64,000 nucleotides of DNA from UBA11865 sp963749825 (GCA_963749825.1 CAVVOI010000012.1:496001-560000); one strand, 5' to 3'. Shown: positions 35,029 through 44,039, numbered from the stretch's first letter. Notes: generated from the letters alone by a model not told the origin. Made by a program: numbers and translations.

Positions 35029-35877
35029 ATGAGTAACCAAAACGATATCGATCCAAAGCTTTTGAGGTCCATCGCCGAGCAAGCCGCGACGCAGGCTGGT
35101 CATCTAATAAAAGAAATATGGAGCCAGCCGCGGCAAATCAGCAGCAAAGGTTTTCGTGATATCGTCACCGACGCCGATCTGGCTTCCCAATCGTTGATCA
35201 CTGAGCTGATCCGCAAACGCTTTCCAGATCATGGTTTTCTAACTGAGGAGGATGATCCCGACCTGCCGACGACTGGTCCAATCATCTGGATAATCGATCC
35301 AGTCGATGGCACGACAAATTACAGCCGGCAGATTCCTTCATTTTGCGTATCCATCAGCGCGGCTCGTCTTCCGAATAACGGGCCCAGGACCGAGGTTGAG
35401 ATATTGGCCGGCGCTATTTACGACCCCATGCGAGACGAGCTTTTTAGCGCTGCAAAGGGCCAAGGCAGCACCCTAAATCGCCAGACCATCCATGTCAGCC
35501 AGACGTCGGATTTGGAAATAGCCGCCGTGGGATTTGATTGGAGCCGGGAAAATGATCGCCGGCAAGCCATGGCCGATATCATCGGCCGCATCGCCCACGA
35601 TGTCCATACTCTTCGAGCAACAGGATCTGCTGCCCTGGCACTCGCCTGGGTAGCTGCCGGACGTTTCGACCTCTATTTCAACTTACGCATCGGTCCATGG
35701 GACATGGCAGCGGCAAAAGTAATCATCGGTGAAGCAGGGGGTCAGGTAAGTTCGTTGCTGGGCGACCGTTGGGATATCGAAGACTCAGGATGCATTGTTA
35801 GTAACGGTCGCTTACATACGCCTTTCAAAAAGTTGACACATTTTGATGAATTGGTTGCCGCACTGTCTGATGGCTGA
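35029..35877 (+). CDS. Inositol monophosphatase family protein
   Basis: Mg-dependent sugar-phosphate phosphatase of 282 residues. Metal sites are TEEDD, WIIDPVDGTTNY and GPWDMAAAKVIIGEAGG. The family acts on inositol phosphates, but relatives act on fructose-1,6-bisphosphate, NADP or histidinol phosphate, so the substrate is open. It precedes the serine biosynthesis genes by 130 nt, which may be coincidental or may reflect co-transcription. Confidence 0.92.
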   Translation: MSNQNDIDPKLLRSIAEQAATQAGHLIKEIWSQPRQISSKGFRDIVTDADLASQSLITELIRKRFPDHGFLTEEDDPDLPTTGPIIWIIDPVDGTTNYSRQIPSFCVSISAARLPNNGPRTEVEILAGAIYDPMRDELFSAAKGQGSTLNRQTIHVSQTSDLEIAAVGFDWSRENDRRQAMADIIGRIAHDVHTLRATGSAALALAWVAAGRFDLYFNLRIGPWDMAAAKVIIGEAGGQVSSLLGDRWDIEDSGCIVSNGRLHTPFKKLTHFDELVAALSDG

Positions 35878-36006
35878 CCCATAGGTTCCCCAGTTGCTCT
35901 CGTCTTATTGTCAAAGCCAAGGCCAACGGTTAAAATCCACCTTCGGGTAACACTTGAATCCTCATCACGGCGAATTGGCAGCCAGCTACAACCCGCACAG
36001 TGAACC

Positions 36007-36849
36007 ATGCGATGGCCTCCCTATAAACACGTTTTTTTTGATTGTGACTCGACTTTGTCGGCTGTGGAGGGGATCGATGCCCTCGCTGACCAAAGTGGCA
36101 AGGGCTGGCGAGTTCGTGTTCTAACTCAAGCAGCGATGGATGGTGATGTTGAGCTGGAAGAAATTTATGGTAAACGACTGCAAGCGCTCAACCCTACCCG
36201 CCGGCAGATTCGTGCTCTCCGGCAAACTTATAAGCAACATCTGGTGCCCGATGCCGCCGACGTCATCGCTGCTCTTCATTTTTTAGGTCACGAAGTCTAT
36301 ATTTTGAGCGGTGGCCTTGCCGAAGCAGTGGTCGATTTTGGCATATTTCTAGGTGTGCCCCCGGACCATGTGCGGGCGGTCGCGGTTGATTATGACCAGT
36401 TGTCTGGTGACTGGTGGCAACAAATCGATGACGAACGGCCACATGTCGAGACGCGCTACCTAAGCCATTCCCAAAACTCGTTGACTATTAGTGATGGCAA
36501 AGCTTCCCTGGTCAATGAACTCATTGGAGAGCAACCAGGCCGATCGATTCTCATCGGCGATGGGGTTAGCGATCTTTTAGCCAGTAGGGCCGTAGACCTT
36601 TTTGTCGGTTTTGGCGGTGTAGAATCCAGACGACGAGTACAATCAGAAGCACCCATATACTTCAACTCGAAATCGCTGGCGCCTATCTTAGCCATAACTA
36701 GCGGTCCGGCCGGGCTACGTGCTCTGGAAAGGAGCGCATTCTTATCACTGGCAAAAAAATCGAAAAGTCTAGTTCAAGAAGGAGCGTTAATCATACAAAG
36801 TGATGAACTCAAAAAAAGATTCGACCAGGCGTGGCGAGCCACATATTAA
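36007..36849 (+). CDS. serB: HAD-type phosphoserine phosphatase
   Basis: Motif I is FFDCDSTLSAVEG (both Asp residues present), motif II YILSGG, motif III the Lys in SDGKASLVNEL, motif IV LIGDGVSDLLAS. The cap region between motifs I and II is SerB-like (TQAAMDGDVELEE is the substrate-recognition helix). It likely performs the last step of serine synthesis. Its end overlaps the next gene by 50 nt. Total length of 280 is longer than the usual 210-220; the extra 60 residues are C-terminal and have no recognised domain. Confidence 0.88.
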   Translation: MRWPPYKHVFFDCDSTLSAVEGIDALADQSGKGWRVRVLTQAAMDGDVELEEIYGKRLQALNPTRRQIRALRQTYKQHLVPDAADVIAALHFLGHEVYILSGGLAEAVVDFGIFLGVPPDHVRAVAVDYDQLSGDWWQQIDDERPHVETRYLSHSQNSLTISDGKASLVNELIGEQPGRSILIGDGVSDLLASRAVDLFVGFGGVESRRRVQSEAPIYFNSKSLAPILAITSGPAGLRALERSAFLSLAKKSKSLVQEGALIIQSDELKKRFDQAWRATY

Positions 36850-37915
36850 ACTGTTTATTCCTGGACCAACCGAGGTGCGTCCTGCAATCCTGGATGCCCA
36901 AGGTCATTGGATGGTCGGCCATCGCATGCCCGAAGCGGCCGTGTTATTCGGCCGGATCCAGGAAAAGTTGCAGCATGTCTTCTTCACCACTAGTCGAGTT
37001 TACATAACTGCATCCTCGGGCACCGGTTTACAAGAAGCGGCCGTTCGCAACTGCAGCGATGGCAAAGTCTTGAATTGCGTTAATGGCGCATTTGCTGACC
37101 GCTGGCGCCAGGTAACCGAAGCCAATGGCAAAAAGAACAAAGTGCTTGACGTGCCATGGGGTCAGCCCATATTAGCCCAGGATGTCGTCGAACATTTGGC
37201 GAGTGGTGACTTTGATGCCCTGACCATCGTTCACAATGAAACGAGCACCGGGGTCTTGAGCCCCATCCAAGAAATCGCTAAGGAAGTGCGAGCTTTGCCG
37301 AATGGCCAAGATATTATGATCCTGGTCGATTCGGTAAGCGGCCTCTCCGGCGCAGAGCTCTATTTTGACGAGTGGGATTTAGACGTGGTCTTGACTTCTA
37401 GCCAGAAAGCCTTTGCTTTACCGCCAGGACTCGCCTTCTGCGCTGTCTCAGACCGGGCGTTAGATAAGGCGCGAAAAGTGGTGAATCGAGGCTACTATTT
37501 CGATTTTGTGGAGCTTGAGAAGTATTTGCTCCGAAACCAGACTCCGGCTACGCCGGCGATTTCCCTCATGTACGCTTTGGATCATCAGTTAGACGATATG
37601 TTAGCTGAAGGTATGGCCAATCGCTTCCAACGTCACCTTGCGATGCGTGATAAAACTATTTCTTGGGCAGCCGATCGAGGTTTTGAACTCTACGCCCCGG
37701 TAGGCTACCGTTCACCTACCGTCACGTGCGTTTCCAACAACCTTGCTATTGACGTGACTGCCCTAAATGAATATCTCAGGTCTCAAGGCATGATTATTTC
37801 AAACGGCTACGGCGCTTTAAAAGGGCTCAACTTCCGCATCGCTCACATGGGCGATCTACAATTAAGTGAAATGGAATCATTACTAACAACACTTGACCAA
37901 TTCCTCGCCCTCTAG
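36800..37915 (+). CDS. Class V aminotransferase, probable phosphoserine transaminase
   Basis: PLP enzyme of the alanine-glyoxylate/serine-pyruvate group. It shows KLFIPGPTEVRP at the start, ITASSGTGLQEAAVRN, VHNETSTGVLSP, VDSVSGLSG and the PLP lysine in LTSSQKAFALPPG. It lies between serB and serA, which suggests that it converts 3-phosphohydroxypyruvate to phosphoserine in place of a standard SerC. The N-terminus is uncertain: family members start close to IKLFIPGP, whereas the frame extends 16 residues upstream into serB with no good ribosome site. Confidence 0.88.
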   Translation: MMNSKKDSTRRGEPHIKLFIPGPTEVRPAILDAQGHWMVGHRMPEAAVLFGRIQEKLQHVFFTTSRVYITASSGTGLQEAAVRNCSDGKVLNCVNGAFADRWRQVTEANGKKNKVLDVPWGQPILAQDVVEHLASGDFDALTIVHNETSTGVLSPIQEIAKEVRALPNGQDIMILVDSVSGLSGAELYFDEWDLDVVLTSSQKAFALPPGLAFCAVSDRALDKARKVVNRGYYFDFVELEKYLLRNQTPATPAISLMYALDHQLDDMLAEGMANRFQRHLAMRDKTISWAADRGFELYAPVGYRSPTVTCVSNNLAIDVTALNEYLRSQGMIISNGYGALKGLNFRIAHMGDLQLSEMESLLTTLDQFLAL

Positions 37916-38105
37916 CATCATAACCATTGCCAACAATACATTGGCCTCTATTGGCGATAAAATCCAATAGAGGCTATGGTTACGGTAGCGCTGCCATCCT
38001 CTCCTAGTAATTTCGTTGATACACAAATTGTATCTTTTCCCATTGAGAGAAGACGGCCGTACTTTACATTGCCTAGAGCAATGTACCCATAAGGATAAAC
38101 AATAA
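37916..38105 (+). promoter_or_regulatory. Structured leader before serA
   Basis: Three inverted repeats occur in 190 nt: a perfect 11-bp stem GCCTCTATTGG/CCAATAGAGGC (37944-37974, 9-nt loop), GATAC/GTATC (38018-38034) followed by TTTT, and a perfect 7-bp stem TACATTG/CAATGTA (38065-38085). None is a standard terminator. They could form a cis-regulatory RNA for serA or allow mRNA processing between the aminotransferase and serA. Confidence 0.45.
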
Positions 38106-39689
38106 ATGTATCGAATCATTGTCACCGACAAATTAGGCGATACCGGGCTTGACCGCCTGAATCTGGCTGAAGATATCGAATACGATATCAAGCTCCAATT
38201 AGGGAAGGAGGAATTGTTGGCGACAATTCCCGAGTACGATGCCATGATCGTTCGCAGTGGCACCCAGGTAGACGCCGACGTAATAGCCGCTGGCACAAAT
38301 CTTCGCGTCGTCGGCCGTGCCGGCATCGGCGTAGACAATATCGATATCCGCGCTGCCAGTGCCAGGGGGATCATCGTCATGAATACCCCTCAGGCAAACG
38401 CCGTGGCAACAGCCGAACAAGCGCTGGCGTTGATGTTAGCCATCAGTCGCCATACGGCCGTCGCCCATGCCTCACTTCTCGCCGGAGAGTGGCGGCGCGG
38501 CGAATTCGTTGGCCAACAACTTTACCGTAAAGTTTTGGGCATTATCGGCTTCGGCCGGATCGGGCGTATCGTGGCTAAAAGGGCGCTTAGCTTGGGGATG
38601 GAGATTTTGGCCTTCGATCCCTTCGTATCAGAGGAAATCGCCCAGGAACATGGCGTCGTCTTAGTAGACTTGGATGATTTGTTGTCTCAAGCCGACTATA
38701 TCACTTTACATACGACAATCACGCCGGAAACAAGGGAGATCATCAACGCCGGGACTATCGCTAAGATGAAAGACGGTGTGATTCTCGTCAATTCCGCGCG
38801 TGGAGCGCTCATAAACGAAGAGGCTTTGGCTGCCGCTTTGAAGAACGGTAAGATCGCGGCCGCGGCCATTGATGTCTATAGCCAAGAACCACCGAAGGAC
38901 AATCCGCTCATCGGGCTGCCAAACGTACTGCATACACCCCACTTAGGCGCCAGTACCGTAGAAGCTCAAAGAGACGTAGCAACTCAAATCGTTGACCAGG
39001 TCCTGGATGCTTTGCGGGGTACCGATTTTCGGAACACGGTCAACATGCCTTTTCACGCCGGGCCTGATTTCGCTACCCTGGCGCCCCATATGCTTTTGGC
39101 GGAGAAAATGGGCATCCTGCAATCGGTGATGGCCCCAGCCCCCATTCGACAGGTTGAACTAGAAGTGCGAGGAGAATTGGGCGATCGTCTGATCCGTCCG
39201 GCTGCGGCTGCCCTACTCAAAGGTTTGCTTGAGCGATCTGTTTCTGACCCGGTAAATTATATTAATGCCCCAGTCTTGGCCGAAGAAAATGGCATTAAGA
39301 TTTCCCAGACCAAAGGTTTGAACGTAGTCGACTATCCCAACCTCATCTCGTGCCGGGTGCATTGGCAGGGTGGACAGCGGCTGCTATCGGGCGTTCTGTT
39401 TGGTGGCTCCGAACCACGTCTGGTACAGATCAACGATTACCGCATCGACGTCAGTCCTGAAGGCATCATCCTCATCATGCAGAGTCAGGATATGCCTGGC
39501 GTGATCGGCAAAATTGGCTCGATCTTAGCTGAGGGCTCAGTTAACATCGGCGAATGGCGCATGGGCCGGACCAGTCCCGGTGGTGAAGCGCTCTCATTCA
39601 TCAGCCTTGACAATGAGCCATCCCAGGAAACAATAGCCGCCATCCGGGAAGTTCCGGCCGTGAATAATGCCGATCTGGTCATTCTCTAA
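38106..39689 (+). CDS. serA: D-3-phosphoglycerate dehydrogenase
   Basis: First step of serine synthesis. 527 residues is the long SerA type: catalytic and NAD-binding domains (about 1-315, with VRSGTQVDADVI, GRAGIGVDNID, GIIGFGRIGRIVAKRA, NSARGALINEEAL and the catalytic His in LHTPHLGASTVEAQ), an intervening ASB domain (about 320-450) and a C-terminal ACT domain (about 455-527, DMPGVIGKIGSILAEGSVNI) that usually binds serine for feedback. The ribosome site AAGGAT is 11 nt from the ATG. A hairpin overlaps the stop codon. Confidence 0.97.
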   Translation: MYRIIVTDKLGDTGLDRLNLAEDIEYDIKLQLGKEELLATIPEYDAMIVRSGTQVDADVIAAGTNLRVVGRAGIGVDNIDIRAASARGIIVMNTPQANAVATAEQALALMLAISRHTAVAHASLLAGEWRRGEFVGQQLYRKVLGIIGFGRIGRIVAKRALSLGMEILAFDPFVSEEIAQEHGVVLVDLDDLLSQADYITLHTTITPETREIINAGTIAKMKDGVILVNSARGALINEEALAAALKNGKIAAAAIDVYSQEPPKDNPLIGLPNVLHTPHLGASTVEAQRDVATQIVDQVLDALRGTDFRNTVNMPFHAGPDFATLAPHMLLAEKMGILQSVMAPAPIRQVELEVRGELGDRLIRPAAAALLKGLLERSVSDPVNYINAPVLAEENGIKISQTKGLNVVDYPNLISCRVHWQGGQRLLSGVLFGGSEPRLVQINDYRIDVSPEGIILIMQSQDMPGVIGKIGSILAEGSVNIGEWRMGRTSPGGEALSFISLDNEPSQETIAAIREVPAVNNADLVIL

Positions 39690-39712
39690 CAAGAGTTGTA
39701 ATCAACTCTTGT
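39689..39712 (+). terminator. Hairpin at the serA stop codon
   Basis: Perfect 10-bp stem ACAAGAGTTG/CAACTCTTGT with a 4-nt loop, starting at the last base of the stop codon. No T-run follows, so it may be a weak terminator or a 3' stabilising structure. Confidence 0.5.
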
Positions 39713-39889
39713 CCCAAGTTAAGTACCTAAATGGCCTTTGCCTGCTTGGATGTAGGGAATAGTAACAGCCATCAGATTCGTTAAACCATTGGCAGGAAAG
39801 TGACAGGTTTTGTCGTATTCAGTTGATTCGGACCAAACAAGGTCGTTTTGGAGTAGATTTCTCCGGTAAAGAAGGGAGAGCGTCGCCAA

Positions 39890-40690
39890 TCATTGGGGAA
39901 AAATTCGCACCTTTCTCTGGCGGCCGACTCCTATGCTTTCAGTATAAACCTGATCATTATCCCGAAGGGTGATGTGAATGATCCGCCGCTCGTTTGGCGG
40001 CATTGGCTCCAGTGTCAATGGTTGGCCACGGCGGAGTGCTTTTTCGGCCATGCGCTCAGCCAAACGGGCCAGGGCCTGTTCGCGCCGCTCACGGTAACCT
40101 TCGACATCGATAATGAACGAAGGTCTACGTCGCATGGTATGGCCGGCCATCAAACGGGTGATGTATTGTAATGAATTAAGAGTTTCACCTCTGGGACCGA
40201 TCAATACCCCCATGTCCTCTCCCCTGATATCGATCACCCAGCGCCGCTCGCCGGTCAAGTCATCGGGTTCGGTCTGGTGACTATCGATAGTGGCATCAAC
40301 CTTCATCATTCGCAGCAAATCAGAGACGATCTCTTGAGCTACTTCAGCTTCCTGCTGGTCGTCGACTTCCAATTCCTCTTGTTTCTCAGCAACCTTCTCA
40401 GCGCCTTCGTCGCTATCAGGTTCGAGATCGATGGGAACCCCATCTGAAACCGGCGTTTCTTCTTCAGCTGGAGCCTCAGCGATGGATGCCGTCGCCATTT
40501 GCGCTGAACCGCTTACGGTCAGGCGAACCAGGGCATTCCGGCCGCCAATTCCCAAGAACCCTGAACTTCCTTCATCGAGAACCTCGATGCTAACCTCTTC
40601 GCGGGATAGGTTCAGTTGGTTCAAGCCATCTTGAATTGCCTGTTCCACGTCTTCGCCCCTAATCTCCAAAATTTTTTCATCCATACTCAT
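39890..40690 (-). CDS. jag: Jag/SpoIIIJ-associated RNA-binding protein
   Basis: Three parts: a Jag_N domain (about 1-55, EIRGEDVEQAIQDGLNQLNL with FLGIGGRNA), an acidic linker of about 60 residues, and KH plus R3H domains (about 130-266, GVLIGPRGETLNSLQYI and PPNERRIIHITLRDN). It binds RNA and is normally encoded beside yidC. GAGG precedes the ATG. Last gene of the rpmH operon, 90 nt after yidC; it converges with serA. Confidence 0.95.
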   Translation of the reverse strand: MSMDEKILEIRGEDVEQAIQDGLNQLNLSREEVSIEVLDEGSSGFLGIGGRNALVRLTVSGSAQMATASIAEAPAEEETPVSDGVPIDLEPDSDEGAEKVAEKQEELEVDDQQEAEVAQEIVSDLLRMMKVDATIDSHQTEPDDLTGERRWVIDIRGEDMGVLIGPRGETLNSLQYITRLMAGHTMRRRPSFIIDVEGYRERREQALARLAERMAEKALRRGQPLTLEPMPPNERRIIHITLRDNDQVYTESIGVGRQRKVRIFPQ

Positions 40691-40779
40691 TGTCCGCCTC
40701 GCTGGTCAGTAGTCTTCTCAATTGATACCAAACCTCAGGTCCATTTAACAAAATGGCTGCTTGGTTTAGTCTATTATCG

Positions 40780-41691
40780 TTATCGTTTAGCCGACCGTCG
40801 TTTACGCTTAGAACTACGTTTCTTACTCTGGCTTGTACTTGGTGAGCCTCCATTTGACCCGTCGCTTAATGTAGACTGTGCTTTGGCCTCGGCAGGCAAT
40901 CCCGTCGTCGCCCCTATCTCTTTGGCCACTTCTTTCTTGGCCTTCTCTTTGGCCATGCTACTCCTGGTTAAATATCCCTGGCCAATACCAATTACATTAG
41001 ATAGGATGAAATAGATCGAAAGACCAGAAGGAAAAGATAGTGAGAAGAAGCCAAACATTAACGGCATGGTGTATTGCATCGATTGGGTCATGCCAGCCAT
41101 CGGGTTGTCACTCTGTTCTTTCTTCTTTTTATTCCCATCATCCTTTTTTGTGCTTGGCGTCAAGAGCTTCTGGGAAATGAACATCGTGCCAAATACAAGC
41201 ACCGGCAACACATAGTAAGGATCAGGCTGGGCCAAATTGAGCCACAAGAATTTATTAGGAATGGGCAGGGCTGTTCCAACGTCCACAATTTGATCGACAA
41301 CGGCGTATATACGGTCCGTCAACTCAAATAAAGCCTGGGGAGTCGAACCCAAGAGCGTGATGATGGCCCTGTACAAACCGATTAAAATGGGGAATTGGAT
41401 CAAAAGAGGCAAACAACCGGTCAAGGTATCGGTTGGATTGTAGCCAATTTTTTTGAACTCCTCCTGCATTTTCTGAGGATTATCTTTGTACTTCTTTTGA
41501 ATCGCCTGGATCTGGGGCTGCTTTTCCTGCATTTCCATGCTACTTCGCTGTTGCCGCAGGTTCAACGGTAAGGTTATCAGGCGAATGAGCACCGTGAAAA
41601 CGGCGATTGCTAGGACGAAGTTGTTGCCGAGAAAGTCATACAGCAACATCAAGGCATTCGTCATTGGATTAACAATAATTGTGTCCCACAT
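40780..41691 (-). CDS. yidC: YidC/Oxa1 membrane protein insertase
   Basis: Inserts membrane proteins, alone or with SecYEG. The 303-residue form lacks the large periplasmic domain, as in Gram-positive and Chloroflexota versions. It shows the conserved groove Arg in FTVLIRLITLPLNLRQQ, the cytoplasmic hairpin MQEKQPQIQAIQKKYKDNPQ, PLLIQFPILIGLYRAI and a basic Lys/Arg-rich C-terminus (SKKRSSKRKRRSAKR) that would contact the ribosome. Unlike typical Gram-positive YidC no lipobox is seen. Confidence 0.96.
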   Translation of the reverse strand: MWDTIIVNPMTNALMLLYDFLGNNFVLAIAVFTVLIRLITLPLNLRQQRSSMEMQEKQPQIQAIQKKYKDNPQKMQEEFKKIGYNPTDTLTGCLPLLIQFPILIGLYRAIITLLGSTPQALFELTDRIYAVVDQIVDVGTALPIPNKFLWLNLAQPDPYYVLPVLVFGTMFISQKLLTPSTKKDDGNKKKKEQSDNPMAGMTQSMQYTMPLMFGFFSLSFPSGLSIYFILSNVIGIGQGYLTRSSMAKEKAKKEVAKEIGATTGLPAEAKAQSTLSDGSNGGSPSTSQSKKRSSKRKRRSAKR

Positions 41692-41746
41692 AAGACAATT
41701 CCTTCAAAACGATCTGGCAGGCCACCCGGCCTCGATCAAATCGCGA

Positions 41747-42928
41747 TTACCCTTCTTCTGGTACTTCTGGCGTAAATGTCCAGCTATTATTGTGGTCCTC
41801 TAGACTAAACACTTCGAGGATCAATGGTTGATCGGCCGTTTGCATAGCCACAACGATGGAGCCAGCGACGATAACCGGGGTTGTAAAAAGCGGCGCGGGC
41901 AAATCTTCTTTCCAAAGTTGGTCGCCCGTTTCAGCCGAAAAAGCATAGAGAGTACCCTTCCGCTCCGCAGGATCCACCTGAGTATTGCCAGCGGCGGCGA
42001 CGTAAACGACGTCTCCTTCTACCACCGGCGCTGCTACTAAATATTCACCCGTAGCCACTTCCCACATCGATTCGCCTCCCTTGGCGCCAACCGCATAGAC
42101 ATTGCCTTGAAGATCCGCGTAAAAAACGGTATCTTCAGCATAGGCTGGCGCTCCCCAGACGGAACCTTCAGCCGGCGCCTTCCAGCGAATCTCACCACTG
42201 CTTTTGTCGAGGGCATAGGCATTCTTGTCGAAGCTGCCGACATATAACAAATCGCCGTTTAGCACTGGCTTATCAGAAACCGAGCCACCAACATCGGTGC
42301 TCCACAATGGTTTTCCCGTCTCGACGTCAAGGGCGTACACACTTTTATCCAGTGATGGTACGTAGATGATATCACCTTCATTTGCCGATTGACCCCAAAT
42401 ACTATGACCGGCTTCAAACGGAGGATTCCATAGAGATCTGCCACTTTCCCGATCCAAGGCCAGGACGATATTATCGGCCGTTCCTACAATCACCCGGTCT
42501 TCAAGCAGCAAAGCTTGGGCCACTATCCGGTCTTGGGCAGCTTCGCTTTGCGTCCAGGAAGTAACTGGATTCAAACTAAACAATTCCTCCACGGAGTAGA
42601 AGCTTACTTTTACTCGTGGATTAAGCATTCCCCCTGACGCCCCGTAATCGCCGAAGACTAGCTGACCGTCCTTCACTTCAGGTGAGGCAAAGAACTGCAG
42701 GCTGGCGCTGGCCTCGGGAGGTCTATAATCCCAAAGTTGCTCTTGAGAATCGAGATCGACGGCGATAATACCAGGACCATAAGCGACATAGATGACATTA
42801 TTTTCTCCCGCCGTCATGCCCGGCCAATTATTATTAGCAACGCTTCCTCCGCAGGCGGTCAAAAGAAAAACAACTAAAATGAATAGTAATATTAGCGACT
42901 TTAAAGCCAGCTTTCGTTGTTTGTTCAA
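41747..42928 (-). CDS. PQQ-like beta-propeller lipoprotein
   Basis: A lipobox LLTACGG at about residues 23-29 follows a hydrophobic signal, so the mature protein is a membrane-anchored lipoprotein. The remainder is an eight-bladed quinoprotein-like propeller with repeats such as GKPLWSTDVGG, GEIRWKAPAEG, GESMWEVATGE and GDQLWKEDLPA. The domain is related to BamB. Chloroflexota lack a standard BAM complex, and the gene sits inside the yidD-yidC part of a translation/insertion operon, so it may assist folding of exported proteins. This is inference from position only. Confidence 0.9.
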   Translation of the reverse strand: MNKQRKLALKSLILLFILVVFLLTACGGSVANNNWPGMTAGENNVIYVAYGPGIIAVDLDSQEQLWDYRPPEASASLQFFASPEVKDGQLVFGDYGASGGMLNPRVKVSFYSVEELFSLNPVTSWTQSEAAQDRIVAQALLLEDRVIVGTADNIVLALDRESGRSLWNPPFEAGHSIWGQSANEGDIIYVPSLDKSVYALDVETGKPLWSTDVGGSVSDKPVLNGDLLYVGSFDKNAYALDKSSGEIRWKAPAEGSVWGAPAYAEDTVFYADLQGNVYAVGAKGGESMWEVATGEYLVAAPVVEGDVVYVAAAGNTQVDPAERKGTLYAFSAETGDQLWKEDLPAPLFTTPVIVAGSIVVAMQTADQPLILEVFSLEDHNNSWTFTPEVPEEG

Positions 42929-42961
42929 CTTCTCTCCACTTTATTAGTGATGCACTCCCAT

Positions 42962-43177
42962 TTAGGGGACCGGATCATAACCTCCGGGATGCAATGGGTG
43001 GCAGCGACCGATTCTCTTGATCGCCATCCATCCTCCCTTGAACAAGCCGTACTTATCAACAGCTTCATAACCATAGTGGGAGCATGACGGCGTGAAACGG
43101 CAGCTGGATGGTAGCAGTTTGGAAAAAGTCATCTGGTAACCGCGAATTAAAAATAAGCCAATATATTTCATTTTCAC
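42962..43177 (-). CDS. yidD: YidD membrane protein insertion efficiency factor
   Basis: 71 residues with the conserved core CRFTPSCSHYGYEAVDKYG and GRCHPLHPGGYDPVP. YidD helps YidC-dependent insertion. It lies 33 nt upstream of the propeller lipoprotein and about 100 nt after rnpA, as in most bacteria. Confidence 0.95.
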   Translation of the reverse strand: MKMKYIGLFLIRGYQMTFSKLLPSSCRFTPSCSHYGYEAVDKYGLFKGGWMAIKRIGRCHPLHPGGYDPVP

Positions 43178-43279
43178 TGCCTATCCCAGAAGCTGGGCCA
43201 TTTGACGTTGGCAATTAATGGGTTAGTGATACACCGGTTAAATCTCGTTCATATCTTACTAGATTTGGTTGGATCCTGA

Positions 43280-43627
43280 CTAGCTGTCCAGAGCTTGGAG
43301 TAAATCAGCCCGTCTGAGCAATTGGCTCATGGCATCATCCACCTCGGAATATTCCGCCTTGGTCATAGCATTACGGGCAATGATGAGGATATCCCAACCC
43401 GGCTGGATCAAGTCGATTTGAGGCCGAATAACTTCGCGGAGTCTTCGTTTGACCCGGTTTCGTTCCGTCGCATTGCCAAGTCGCTTGCTGACCAAAAATC
43501 CAAAACGGCTGAATCGGTCTCCATTGGCTCTAACAATAAGTATCGCTAGAGGGTGGCGAAATTGCTGACCCGACCGCCGTAATAATTCGAAATCGGCCGA
43601 GCGCCGCAGTCGGTGGCGACGTTGCAT
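43280..43627 (-). CDS. rnpA: Ribonuclease P protein component
   Basis: Protein subunit of RNase P, which matures tRNA 5' ends. The conserved RNR-type motif is ATERNRVKRRLREVIR, with an N-terminal RRHRLRRSADFELLRRSG. 115 residues, basic. The gene follows rpmH by about 55 nt as expected; the RNA subunit is not in the window. Confidence 0.95.
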   Translation of the reverse strand: MQRRHRLRRSADFELLRRSGQQFRHPLAILIVRANGDRFSRFGFLVSKRLGNATERNRVKRRLREVIRPQIDLIQPGWDILIIARNAMTKAEYSEVDDAMSQLLRRADLLQALDS

Positions 43628-43681
43628 TAGCAGATAACCAGGACATTATGATCGGCCGGCATAAACCAATCCCGCCGCAGC

Positions 43682-43912
43682 CTATTTGTGCTTGCCTCCG
43701 TTGGCCTTTTTCATCGTCCGGTAACTTGCCGCACGAGTTCCGTTCCAGTTCACGCGCTTGATATGATTATTCATGCTCACGCTCATGGTCTTACGACCTT
43801 TGGAGCGCCGGTTTTTTATTACACTACGTCCACCCTTCGACTGCATTCGCTGGCGAAAACCGTGGACTCGCACTCGACGGCGGATCTTTGGTTGATAAGT
43901 CCGTTTTGGCAT
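43682..43912 (-). CDS. rpmH: Ribosomal protein bL34 with 30-residue C-terminal extension
   Basis: Residues 1-46 are a canonical L34 (MPKRTYQPKIRRRVRVHGFR, then SKGRKTMSVS). L34 normally ends at about this point; here a further 30 basic residues follow (from MNNHIKRVNW to KANGGKHK). Either the extension is real, or one base was gained: removal of one A after codon 46 would produce an immediate TGA. First gene of the operon; GGGAGAA is its ribosome site and directly follows a terminator-like hairpin. Confidence 0.93.
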   Translation of the reverse strand: MPKRTYQPKIRRRVRVHGFRQRMQSKGGRSVIKNRRSKGRKTMSVSMNNHIKRVNWNGTRAASYRTMKKANGGKHK

Positions 43913-43927
43913 CGATTATCTTCTCCC

Positions 43928-43954
43928 AAAAAAACAAGGGCTTATAGGCCCTTG
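43928..43954 (-). terminator. Intrinsic terminator/attenuator in the rpmH leader
   Basis: Minus strand stem CAAGGGC/GCCCTTG (7 bp, 6-nt loop, 43935-43954) followed by seven T (43928-43934). The U-tract ends exactly where the rpmH ribosome site begins. It is downstream of the strong promoter at 44040-44069, so it can act as an attenuator; it could also end the murA transcript. Confidence 0.75.
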
Positions 43955-43970
43955 GAATTTAACCATTCAC

Positions 43971-44000
43971 GTTCGTGGGGGCGCCTTCTTTCACACGAAC
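43971..44000 (-). promoter_or_regulatory. Stem-loop in the rpmH leader
   Basis: Perfect 7-bp stem GTTCGTG/CACGAAC with a 16-nt purine- and C-rich loop, lying between the promoter and the terminator hairpin. It could be part of an anti-termination or L34-binding structure. Confidence 0.45.
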
Positions 44001-44039
44001 TCAGATCGCCCACCTTCACCTTTTTTAAGACGACAGGAG

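Noticed and set aside
37944..37974. The 11-bp hairpin after the aminotransferase as a terminator
   Set aside because: No T-run on either strand; listed instead as part of the serA leader.
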